Assembly: GCF_023159225.1 (NCBI RefSeq)
Contig: NC_063162.1
Coordinates: 94,010,880-94,074,879, forward strand
DNA length: 64,000 nt
Reading direction: 5' to 3'
Origin: Perognathus longimembris pacificus
Lineage: Eukaryota; Chordata; Mammalia; Rodentia; Heteromyidae
Shown in pieces: positions 48,154 to 57,878 of the stretch. Positions within the stretch are counted from its first letter, which is position 1; the number at the start of each line of letters is the position of its first letter. A program made the translations under genes and the position numbers. Under the pieces are notes generated by a model. The model ran no database searches. It had not been told where the DNA came from and saw nothing but the letters and a program-made list of their open reading frames with translations.

Positions 48154-49120
48154 TCAATCCTTTTATTGGTCCTAGTGGTTCAACTCAAGGGTGTAGCACA
48201 AAGAAATTTCTCCTGGCCTCCTAGCCTCCTGGCTAGCTCTGAACATGGGCTGGCCAAACAGTCTGCTTGTATGCCCAGAATGGGGTTGTGGCATGGACAG
48301 ATTTCTCTCCCAATCACACAGACCTTTATGGAACATGGGTTGCATTTGCACCAATCACAGGCCTTCTGTTGGGCCACCAGGGGAAATGCTCCCCTTCACT
48401 AGGTGAAAATGGCTGAAGGTTCACTTAGAGTTCACTGAAGCTTGTGATAGCAAAGCATACAATGCAAGCAGTTTGAACAGATGTGTCTTCAGGAGCCAAC
48501 AAACCTCAAGGTGTCTGTGGCATGTTCAGAGAAGCGAATGTTGGCATGAGGGTTGCTGGCTGGCTGCCTGGCTGAGTCTTCCCAGTGAAAGGTCTAAAAG
48601 CTGCTTGGCCACTTCTTTGAAGGATCATCCATTTGAAAATCAAGTTGCTAGTTTCAGGAGGGGGATTAGAGTATGCAATGAGTGGCAGGGAATTGTTGCG
48701 TTGTGAGTGATTATGTTGCATAGGTGAGTATCAGAACACTATGGTGTTCAGAGGTGAGAGGAGGAGAGATGCAGTGCAGCTCCATATTGCATCCTCACAT
48801 CTTAAAGAAGGTGTCAGACTCAGATCTGCAGCAGACCAGTGCTACCTCAGCCATAAAGTACACAAAGGAAATAAAGCCAGAGTGAATCACTTGTGGAAGT
48901 CCTGCTATCTGATCCAGGCTTTCCTTTAATCATTGGAGAATGTTTACAACAATCTCTGTTACTCAGCTTTGCCTCTGGTTGTTAGGTAAGCAACACAGGG
49001 GGAAGTAGAGAAAATGCAGATAGCACACATCTATATGTTCTCCAAAGGACACATAGCATAGAGGTAATAGAAAGAAGACCTATTTTCTGCCCTCACAATT
49101 GATCTCCTTGGTGGAAAGAA

Positions 49121-49125
<5 letters not shown>
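48154..49125. other. Unassigned, moderately GC-rich segment
   Basis: Includes a minus-strand AATAAA near 48160 and a CCAAT/ATTGG near 48350. Overlapping open frames on both strands from 48166 to 48929 have no recognisable motif. It may belong with the retrocopy candidate next to it, or be an old LTR; neither is established. Confidence 0.3.

Positions 49126-49169
<44 letters not shown>
49126..49169. repeat. (GT)n microsatellite
   Basis: About 22 GT units, uninterrupted. Confidence 0.97.
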
Positions 49170-49196
49170 GGCTTTTGTCTTTTATTAAAATTTTTT

Positions 49197-49385
49197 TTGG
49201 CTGGGGGTAGGTGGATCATACTTGTAATCCTAGGTACTCAGGAGGCTGAGATTGGTGTTTAAAGCCAGCCATGGCAAGAATCTTCCCAAGATCATTATTC
49301 TCCAAATTATCAGCCAAAATAACTGAAGTGGAGTTGTGGCTCAAGTGGTAGAGCCACAAGCATTGATTAAAAAAAAAAAAAAGCT
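49197..49385 (+). mobile_element. 7SL-Geo composite SINE
   Basis: Head GGGTAGGTGGATCATACTTG and GTAATCCTAGGTACTCAGGA; junction 'CTCCAAATTATCAGCC'; Geo half GAGTTGTGGCTCAAGTGGTA followed by an early A-tail. Confidence 0.72.
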
Positions 49386-50632
49386 CAGGACATTGTCATT
49401 TGGTGTAGGACCTTTAAATAATTAAAATATTTCCCATGGGGCCCTGGTAAATTTCAAATCACATAAAAATCTAAGCATGACATAAGGTCCCACTTGGCCT
49501 CTGTCCAGTCTCTCTAGTGATTTTTCCTCTCAGTAGTCCTCCTGTGAGGTCCTCCATAAGTCCACTGTAATGTCCTTGTGGTTGCATGCATTCTGGTGTT
49601 CAGATTTACACTTTCCAAAATGTGAGCTAAATAAGCCTTCTTTCTTCTTTATGAAGTTAAAAGAAAATAAAGACACGTTAGAAGACATTTATAAAATTGT
49701 GTATACACTTAAAAAGTTTTACTTTAAATAATTACAGTATGATACAAAATATTTCATTAGTCACAGGTTTAAATCCCAATAGTAATACAACTAAGTAAAA
49801 TTGAGGAACTAGCTCTATATTGTTTCCAATCATATCAATATATTTTAGTGAGGTACAACTTCATTTGGGGGTTAAAGTCAAATTGAAATTTTAAACCTCT
49901 TCCAAAATGTGAATCTACATTAGTTGTTCTTATAATTTATTTATAATGAGTTGTTCTTATAATAAATTACCATAAATTCAGTGGCTTAAAACATCACAAC
50001 GCTATTACCACCGCAGATATCAGAAGTTTGCAAGTGGAAGACTACACTGGGCTGTCAAGAGGTAGGGTTGTATTCTATTAGAAACTCCAAGGGGAAAGTT
50101 GTTTTCTTTGTCTTTTTGAGCTTCAGGATGTTGCCTACATAACTTCATTATGGTCCTGTCTCACTCTGTCCCCTTTCCTAAGTCATAGATAAGGACCCTG
50201 TGGTTACATAGGGCCCACTTGGGTAATCCAGAGCAAACATATGACTTTAGTGTCTTATATGTAATGTCCCTGTAGCAACACAAAGCACGATATATATTGG
50301 TCTAGGGGATTAGAACCGTCACCTCTATGGGAGTCATCATTCTGCCTTGTGGTAAGACAAGAACAGGACCGTTCCCGTTTCCACTCTGCATGCTTTGCTT
50401 TCAAATGTAGTTTGGGTTTACATTTTTCTAAGCTCTTCAATTAGTATCACAGAATAGTTATTACCTACAGGTGTCAGAGGGCCCCACTTTCCAGGCTAGT
50501 ACTTTCAAATGATGGACACACAGTAATCTCATAATGTGGCTGCTATGATTTGGCATAAAGTAGCAGAAAACTTTTCCTCTAATGTAGGAATAATGTGGAA
50601 CTTATTTTTTATGTTATAATTTATTTATTTAT
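49386..50632. other. Intergenic, no feature recognised
   Basis: AT-rich sequence with no gene or clear repeat. Confidence 0.4.
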
Positions 50633-50893
50633 TTTGGCCAGTCCTGGGGCTTGAACTCAGGGCCTGAGCACTGTTTCTGGCTTCTCCCCTCCCCCCTCCC
50701 CCCTCCCCCACCCCAGAGATAAGGACTAAACTCAGGGCCTTGCAGTTGCCAGGCAAGTGCTGTTCCACTGCCTGGTTTCTTTTTGCTCAAGGGTAGCACT
50801 CACCTTTTTTGTGTATGTGGTACTGAGGAATCGAACCCAGGGCTTCATGCATGCTAGGCAAGCACGCTACAGCTAAGCCATATTCCCAGCTCT
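50633..50893 (-). mobile_element. IDL-Geo SINE with an internal extra segment
   Basis: Reversed copy starting GGCCAGTCCTGGGGCTTGAA and ending CATATTCCCAGCTC. Between the two halves (about 50683-50775) lies an inserted CCCCTCCC-rich run followed by an ID-like stretch, 'CAGGGCCTTGCAGTTGCCAG'. The element is about 60 bp longer than normal. Confidence 0.75.
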
Positions 50894-51129
50894 GAACTTA
50901 TTGTTTTTACCTCTACAAATATATGCAGAAAAATACTTCAGTTTTCCCTTTTGTTCACAAGTTGATCTGCTAGACATTGTTTATATACAGTACTAAGATC
51001 TAGAGATTCTTAGTAAATAGAGCTAAATTAATAATTGTGCTGAAGAACAAAATTAATTCAATGCAATGAGATTCTGGCTAAATTTGTCAAGGTTTGATGA
51101 TATAACATGAGTTTATGACAATGATTAAG

Positions 51130-51789
51130 ACAAACTTCTTTTAAAATTGTATAGATTTACTATGATACTTCCATATATTTGCATATTATATTTTAATCAT
51201 ATCATCCTTTCCTGCAAACCTCTCTTTACCTTCTTTCTCTCTCCCTGCAGATTCTTTCTTGTCCTCTTTCAGGTTTTTAAAATTTAATTACCAAATGGAG
51301 AGAAAACCTGTCTGGCTTATTTTGCTTAACATGATACCCGACAGTTTGATTCATTTTCCTGTAGATTATACAATTTCCTTCTTATTTTTAACCCAATAAT
51401 TGTGTCTCTCTTTCTATATATCCACTATGTATATTCATGCATTTATGGCTAAAGAAAAATGATATATTCACTGTTATGTAATCATCTGTTGACTATGTAG
51501 GCTGATTCCACATCCTGTCAGTTATGACAGTAACTGCAATAAACAGGCATGCAAGTATGTCTAGTGGGTATTGATTTCATTTTTTGGGTATTTATTTGGG
51601 ATTGGCATAGCTGGATCATATGGAAGTTCTGTTTTTAGGGTTTTTTTATTATGAGGAACTTCCACACCTTTATCTTCAATATCTATAATAATTTACAATC
51701 CAATCAAAAGTATATAAAGGTTACTTTTCTTCCACATCCTTGCCAGCATAAGTTATTATTATTGTTGTTATTGTTATATGTTTTGGGAC
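51130..51789 (-). mobile_element. L1 3' region, diverged
   Basis: Reversed UTR/ORF2 end: 'ACTATGATACTTCCATATAT', 'TTTGCTTAACATGATACC' and 'CATAGCTGGATCATATGG' are ORF2-tail landmarks. It appears cut at 51789 by the LTR. Confidence 0.6.
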
Positions 51790-52224
51790 TGTTATGTGCT
51801 TCGAGGGAGGGGAGTCCTCGTCCTTCCAAGAGTCCACCACTCAGAGACTGTGTCAAGCAAAAAGATGGGTGTATTGAGGAAGCAAAAAGCAAACTGACCG
51901 TCCAGGGCAGCACAGACTCGGGAGCTGAAACTTAGACTGTAAAAAAGTGGGCCAATGGGCCAGGGACACAGTGCAGGCTTGGGCACTGACACTGTGACCC
52001 CGAGCAATTCTCAAATTGGGGTTTATAAAGGTAAAAGCGTAGCACAGATGTAGGAGGCTGTTGCAGGGGGTAGAGCAAGCAACAAACAAGTTAAGTGAGC
52101 CATTTACAGAAACAGAATTTGGGGATCAGGTTGACCTAATAATCAAGATGGAGTCAGCTCTACTCCCCCCAACATTTTGTACTATGTTTCCCTAGTCAAG
52201 ATGGAGTCAGCTGTACTCCGTACA
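51790..52224 (-). mobile_element. Solo LTR of an endogenous retrovirus
   Basis: A 435 bp unit with TG...CA ends. On the minus strand it starts TGTACGGAGTACAGCTGAC and carries the ACTCCATCTTG motif twice (about 52140-52160 and 52195-52215). A TATA box, CTTTATAAAC, lies at 52021-52030, a poly(A)-signal-like CTCAATACAC about 150 bases further, and a U5-type segment runs to CACATAACA. The layout U3-R-U5 is that of a retroviral LTR. No internal gag, pol or env sequence adjoins it. The terminal bases and target duplication are not certain. Confidence 0.7.
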
Positions 52225-52239
52225 ACTAACTGTGTAGCG

Positions 52240-52312
52240 CAGGCTGACCTCAAATTGGTGATTCTTCTTCCTTAATCTTCCTGGTACTGGGATTATAAGA
52301 CATGTAACAAGC
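52240..52312 (-). mobile_element. 7SL/B1-like SINE fragment
   Basis: AGGCTGACCTCAAATTGGTG and 'GGTACTGGGATTATAAGACA' are the reversed B1/Alu landmarks. The rest of the element is missing. Confidence 0.6.
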
Positions 52313-52481
52313 TTGGACTTAAAAAAAAAGTTTTCTAACAATCATTTTAACTTGGATAAGATGGGATCTGCATTTTTTCATATAAAATATTAAAGTATTT
52401 TTCTTTGCTCAAGATTAAGAATAGGAAGAACATCTTTAATTCTACCTTTAGATAAAAGGAAGATTAAAAATAACTTTCTCA

Positions 52482-52673
52482 GGGGCTGGGGATATAGCCT
52501 AGTGGCAAGAGTGCCTGCCTCGGATACACGAGGCCCTAGGTTCGATTCCCCAGCACCACATATACAGAAAAAACGGCCAGAAGCGGCGCTGTGGCTCACG
52601 TGGCAGAGTGCTAGCCTTGAGCGAGAAGAAGCCAGGGACAGTGCTCAGGCCCTGAGTCCAAGGCCCAGGACTG

Positions 52674-52713
<40 letters not shown>
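52482..52713 (+). mobile_element. IDL-Geo dimeric SINE, young copy
   Basis: Full length, CpG-rich, with a 35-40 base A-tail. Duplication AAAAATAACTTTCTCA ends at 52481 and at 52728. Its close opposite-strand partner lies only about 55 bases downstream. Confidence 0.92.
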
Positions 52714-52719
<6 letters not shown>

Positions 52720-52766
52720 ACTTTCTCATGTGGTTGTTTGTAATATAACCATTTGTTTCTCATCTT

Positions 52767-52972
52767 TTTTTTTTTTTTTGGCCGGTCCTGGGGCTTGGAC
52801 TCAGGGCCTGAGCACTGTCCCTGGCTTCTTTTTGCTCAAGGCTAGCACTCTGCCACTTGAGCCACAGCACCATTTCTGGCCGTTTTCTGTATATGTGGTG
52901 CTGGGGAATCGAACCCAGGGCCTCATGTATACGAGGCAAGCTCTCTTGCCACTAGGCCATATCCCCAGCCCC
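52767..52972 (-). mobile_element. IDL-Geo dimeric SINE
   Basis: Reversed full copy. Perfect 14 bp duplication TTGTTTCTCATCTT at 52753-52766 and 52973-52986. Confidence 0.92.
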
Positions 52973-52986
52973 TTGTTTCTCATCTT

Positions 52987-54029
52987 ATAGCCCCTCAAAT
53001 ATAAAGTATCCTTCAGCTGTTAATTATGATACACCTAAGGTTTACACCACAATCAGGTAAATAAATTACTCCATTTGCATAAGGTTTTATTTTTTTTTAA
53101 AGAATAACCAATACACAACCATATCTTGAAAGTCTATGGGTCTTAATAAGGCATAGCTCCACAGCTGCCCTGTGGTACTTGCTCTTGGTACTTCTCTTGT
53201 GAACTGAATGTTCCACTATCTCCAGCCTTCCCAGTGAGCTTCACAACCATCCTGCTTCTTTCAAGAATTTGTGCATAATAAATGCATTGGCGGTCTTATA
53301 TTTTATTGTGCTGCCTAACCTGACCAAGTAGGAACATACTGAAATAAACTACCCCGGCCTAATACCCTAGGAATCTCCTAGAGTGGCTTTTTTGGCTATT
53401 TATGGATTCCAAGAGAAAGTGCAATAAGACACTGGAAAGAAATTATTGTAATAAAATAAATATATCACAGTGCTTGCTCTTTTTTTGCCCAAGGTTGAGT
53501 ATTTGAGAAACTTAAGTTAGCATGGGAACTTATTATGCAAGCAACAATGCTAAACGAAAAGAGCATAAGAGCAGATAGTTTTTATTCCTTTGTGCTTTAA
53601 ACTGGAAAAATGGAAAAAGTAATGTAAATTGGATAGTTTCAGTGTTCAAGATTCTTTTCATGAATTTTCTATTCATATTGATGGATGAAGATTGAATAAC
53701 TGAATTAGCAAGTACTTGCATATACTTTAGTTACATTAATTTATTCACCCATCACTCACTTAATAACTATTAAACTTCTGTTACATTCTAGACTTGGACA
53801 CACAACCCAAACAAAAAGAACCAAAAACCAAACCAAACCAAAACAAAAAACAAAACCAAAGCAGGGCCTTGCCCTGGCAGAGTTCACATTCCAGGGACAA
53901 ATACAACAGTGCTTTGGCACTTCAAATGCTCCTTTTTATTTTCAAGGTAAGCACCTCGAGCAAGCACAGTACTAAATAAGGGAAAGGAATACTTCAGGCC
54001 TGGAATTCTTCAGCTTGTAATACTCATGT
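52987..54029. other. Intergenic, no feature recognised
   Basis: No assignable gene; an A/C-rich low-complexity run lies at 53804-53860. Confidence 0.4.
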
Positions 54030-54115
54030 ACAGGGGTTTAAGACTGCTTGGGCAACAGCTGTGCGACCTTGCACAGGTTACATAACGTTCTAACCCTATT
54101 TCTCTCTCTGTAAAA
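54030..54115 (+). mobile_element. MIR SINE remnant
   Basis: 'GCTGTGCGACCTTGCACAGG' followed by TTACATAACGTTCTAACCC matches the MIR 'tgtgaccttgggcaagttac' landmark. Confidence 0.6.
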
Positions 54116-54559
54116 AAACAAAAAAAAAAATCCGACTATTCCTGGTGGCTAACTAGACAGATGTATGCCTACCATGGATATGACCCTGTAGGTCCAAAAA
54201 TTGAGGCAACTCCTGGGAACCTGTAAGTCTTTAAAAGCATTCCAAAGTCCAGGCCACACACTAAACTGTTTAGACCCTGATATTTGAGGGTAGATCACTG
54301 ATCTCAGGATGCATGACCTATTAGGTTCCAATTGGGCTAACAAGATTGGAAACTTAGCTTGCAGTGGGGATAACTTATATTTCTTGATATGCTAGCCCAC
54401 CTGTCTTTAGGTGGAATCAGAAAGCTCCTGGAGAAATCAGGTAACTGAGGCCCATGCACTGGATCCACCCCATACTGTGACCTGAATTCTTATTATTCCC
54501 ACTCAGTTTGAAGTGGGGAGGAAAAGGAGCGCCTTGTCAGTAATCGCACACAACCCTGA

Positions 54560-55215
54560 AGTATGTGAGGGCTTCCAGGGGCGGCCAGTCCTCCTGGGAG
54601 AGGACTGCGGAAGCCCGCATTGCCTGGGGCTCTGGGCCCGCGCGCTCAGAGGTTGTGCTGCGTCAGCTGGGAAGAACTGCGGGCTGGGCTACAGCCACTG
54701 CGGGTCCGGCCGCGCGGGAGGGCGCAGTCCACGGCCTTGCTTCCTTCTCCTTCTCCTCCCCGGCCCGCCAACCCCAGTGGAGCGCAGGAACAGGAGCTGG
54801 AGCCGGCGCGCCGCCATGGAGCGCGGGACACCGGGAGCCTCGAGGCCTGCGGAGCCGGGGCCTTGCCTGAGCAACCTGCGGGGCGCGGAGCCCGCGGCCT
54901 CGGCTTCCAGGCTGAGTGCCGACCGGGCCCAGCCCGGGAATCCCACGATCGCCGTGGCGGCCGTGCTGCCTGCCGGGGGGTGCGGGGAGAGGATGGGCGT
55001 CCCCACCCCGAAGCAGTTCTGCCCCATCCTGGAGCGGCCGCTCATCAGCTACACCCTGCAGGCCCTGGAGAGGTAACGCGGCGCCGGGCGTGCCGGCTCC
55101 CCCGCGCCCCGCGGCGTCAGGGCCTCGGCTTCCGCCACTTGTGGCGCCCCACTGCGAAAGAGGGGTTTCTTCAGCCGGAGCCCCAGTTCCCGCCAGCCAG
55201 TCAAAGATGGGAAGC
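54560..55215 (+). promoter_or_regulatory. CRPPA: CpG island and promoter of CRPPA
   Basis: GC content and CpG density rise sharply here, in contrast to the AT-rich sequence on both sides; the densest part is about 54690-55130. It covers the presumed 5' UTR, exon 1 and the start of intron 1. There is a GC-box-like GGGGCGG at about 54578. I see no TATA box, which fits a housekeeping-type promoter. The start site is not determined. Confidence 0.85.
54816..55072 (+). CDS. CRPPA: CRPPA coding exon 1 (residues 1-85 and part of 86)
   Basis: N-terminus of CDP-L-ribitol pyrophosphorylase A (also ISPD). It joins CTP and ribitol-5-phosphate to give CDP-ribitol, the donor used by FKTN and FKRP in the matriglycan linker of alpha-dystroglycan; loss in people causes dystroglycanopathy. 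The ATG sits in a near-ideal context (GCCGCCATGG). Residues 1-44 are a variable, low-complexity lead. From 45 the IspD-type fold begins, and residues 50-68 hold the nucleotide-binding loop, [19 protein letters not shown]. The exon ends in phase 2 before the donor GTAACG (55073); the split codon makes R86. The frame stays open upstream of this ATG but holds no earlier ATG, so this start is the best choice. Confidence 0.95.
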
Positions 55216-55387
55216 TCTGGCGTTTTTCTTTTTACGACAGCTGCCCTGTCGGTGCTGTTTGTGCACCCTCAGGAGGGCAAAGCGGGACAGACATGGCGGC
55301 TTCCCGGAGAACATTCATTTCTAGCTGTGGCCCGGCTGGAGAGGGATGGGAAACAATTTCTGGAGTCTGGGTGCAGCGCGCTGCTTG

Positions 55388-55511
55388 TGCGCACGCGTGC
55401 TTTGAGCTGTACAGTAGAAGCACCCTGGGGTTCCCTGAGCGCTAGTTGCTCCGCTCACCGTTTCTGCGCATGCGTGCTTTGAGCTATAGAGTGGAAGCAT
55501 CTTGGGGTTCT
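55388..55511 (+). repeat. Tandem duplication with NRF1-like sites
   Basis: Two copies of a 47-base unit, 55388-55434 and 55465-55511, offset by 77 bases and identical at about 40 of 47 positions. Each begins with a palindromic TGCGCA(C/T)GCGTGC, close to the NRF1 consensus, followed by TTTGAGCT and later CTTGGGGTTC/CCTGGGGTTC. It lies about 315 bases into intron 1, on the shore of the CpG island. Confidence 0.85.
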
Positions 55512-56744
55512 TTAGGTACTTTATATTCACTAAACGTTAGCTGAGCATCATCTGTGAGATGGTTGCCAGGCGTGGAATATGCAGAGAGGAGCGAGATTTA
55601 ATTCTAACCTTGCAGTAGTAGAAACGGATGTAAGAGTAACTTAAGGTCAAGAACATGCTTATCTTTTTAGAAAAGGGACTGAAGTTAAGGAGGTCCCTGA
55701 AGGAGGGTGAGGGGAGGGGTAAGGGAGACCAGGTGAGTAGTGGGTAGGAATTGGGCGGTCCAAATGATTACTAGTTTAATCTTTTTCTTTTTCTTTTTCT
55801 TTTCTTTTTTTGCACACTAGTAATGTGATGGAGCATGGGGTGAGGCTGGATGGAAAACTGGTTGCAAAGGCCCACTCCTTCTGCAAGTTGTTTTTGAAGC
55901 CAGTAGGGAGTTGGGATAATCTTGCATTTGAGTAAGCCAGTTGCTTTTCAATATAGCATCCATTCACTTGCTGTCTTTGCATATGGCTTACATAAACCAC
56001 CGTTTTCCTCAAAAAACAAAAACATTAGAAAACAAAACAAAACTGTGCTTTCCAGAAAGGTATACTCCAGAAGCCAAAAGGCTAAAAATATTTGTTCTAA
56101 GGTCATATTACTTTCTTATACTGGCATTTTGAAAACCAGATTGTCAAGAGACAATCACCTTTGAATAATCTGATAAGGACAGTGGTTATATCTGAAACGC
56201 ATACGCTATTCCAGTTACCTCTCCAGTTACCAGTTATTCCAGTTACCTCTCCATTTTCTATTTTACTAGCTAATGGGAACAGGGGACTGAAACCATTTTA
56301 TTAATCATGTGCCTACAATATTCTAGGCCTAAAGGCATTGTGACAGGGTAGCTTGTGTATGTGAGTAATTCTTGGCTCCTTGATCTTGGTGATTGCACAG
56401 AGGGGAATGTAGATATTTTTGTATTTAACCTTTCCTGTGGAAAAAGGTTAGTATTAATTTGCATGTTTGTGCCTGAGGTTTAGGTTGGCTAGCAAAGCAA
56501 GACCTTTCCAAATATGTCAGGTTATTGGAAATAAGGCCAATGAACACTTGTTTTCCATTTTCACTTAATTGATAACAACCATCTTGAAATCTTAGGGGAA
56601 ATGACTTACAAATTATAACAATGTCATAGTTTTTCATCATTGGACTAACACGGAACTAAGATCATCTTATAGAACTCTTACTTTGTAACTTGAGTTCTGC
56701 AAGGAAATATTATTCCAAGAAGTCATGTGGTAGTATTTTCAGGG

Positions 56745-56966
56745 GCAGAAAACTCTTCTGGTCAACTTCTGTATTGAACTCAGTGCCTGGGCACAGTCCC
56801 TGAGCTCAAGGCTAGTGTTCTACCCCACAGCTCCACTTACCCCCTTTTAGTAGTTTAAGTTGGAGATAAGAATTTCCCATACTATCTTGCCTGGATTGGC
56901 TATGAACTGTGATCCACAGATCTCAGCCTCCTGAGTAGCTAGGATTATAGGTGTGAGCCACTGGTG
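56745..56966 (-). mobile_element. 7SL-Geo composite SINE
   Basis: Reversed composite: Geo half first (GAACTCAGTGCCTGGGCACA, 'CTCAAGGCTAGTGTTCTACC'), then the 7SL half (TCTCAGCCTCCTGAGTAGCT, AGGATTATAGGTGTGAGCCA). Confirms that the two parts occur together on both strands. Confidence 0.75.
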
Positions 56967-56982
56967 TATCTTGTATCTTATT

Positions 56983-57189
56983 ATTATTATTTTTTTTTGG
57001 CCAGTCCTGGGCCTTGGACTCAGGGCCTGAGCACTGTCCCTGGCTTCTTCCCGCTCAAGGCTAGCACTCTGCCACTTGAGCCACAGCGCCGCTTCTGGCG
57101 GTTTTCTGTATATGTGGTGCTGGGGAATCGAACCTAGGGCCTCGTGTGTCCGAGGCAGGCACTCTTGCCACTAGGCTATATCCCCAGCT
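56983..57189 (-). mobile_element. IDL-Geo dimeric SINE, young copy
   Basis: Reversed full copy rich in CpG. Duplication CTTGTATCTTATT at 56970-56982 and 57190-57202. It inserted right beside the older composite SINE. Confidence 0.92.
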
Positions 57190-57769
57190 CTTGTATCTTA
57201 TTTTTAAAATGTGTTTTTATTTTGTTCCTGATAACCATTGACAGGAGTCCCCTCAAAAGTGATATTAGGAAAGTTCTTACAAAAAAAGGCCTCAAATTCC
57301 TCTGAGGTGGTGTGAGATTCCAAAAAAAGAAGCAGTACAAGTCAGAGTGAGGAATCCCATGTATTCTTTTAGGGGAATTTATACAATGCATGACAGTGAG
57401 AGCAAAGGCTATGCTGCTACCTTAGGTATGTCTGCCTGAGGGGGTTAGGGAATGCGGTTAGCGAAAGTTTAAGGAACTTCAGTTTAGGACCAGGGCTTTT
57501 GTCTTTCCCACTTCAGGTGACAGTCTAAAAAGTTTTGTCAGTACCTGGTAATGTTCAAGGACCTGGCATTGGCAGAAGCCTGCTGGGAAAATTCTGCAGC
57601 TGGCTGGGTCACCTAGTAGTGAAGGCACTGTGTGATGTTTCAGTCAAGACACAAAGTGAAAGGTTGGAGACGGAAGAGAAACTTTGGGGGAACATGGAAG
57701 TAATTATTCAATGTATTAAAATATAAAATTCTAGCTTCCTTTTGTTTCAAATAGCCACTTTATTATTTT

Positions 57770-57878
57770 TTTATGTATGCCCTGGTACAGGGGCTTGAAG
57801 TCGGAGCCATACCCCTGGCTTGGCCTTTTTACTGAAGGCTGGTGCTCCACCACTTGAGTCACACCTCCATTTCCATTC
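57770..57878 (-). mobile_element. Stand-alone Geo-type monomer
   Basis: Minus strand: GGTGTGACTCAAGTGGTGGA, then GACTTCAAGCCCCTGTACC. Same structure as the monomer at 41985, without a left half. Confidence 0.62.

Noticed and set aside
54513..54815. In-frame N-terminal extension of CRPPA
   Set aside because: The open frame extends upstream, but the codon at 54513 is GTG and no in-frame ATG precedes 54816, which has a near-perfect start context. The openness follows from the CpG-rich composition.
54620..55482. Other long frames in the CpG island (+ and - strands, up to 234 codons)
   Set aside because: GC-rich sequence has few stops. These frames run through the exon 1 donor and share no recognisable motif.
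55388..55511. Possible conserved peptide repeat on the minus strand (YSSKHACA twice)
   Set aside because: The peptide repeat is the direct result of the DNA tandem duplication in the intron; there is no gene there.
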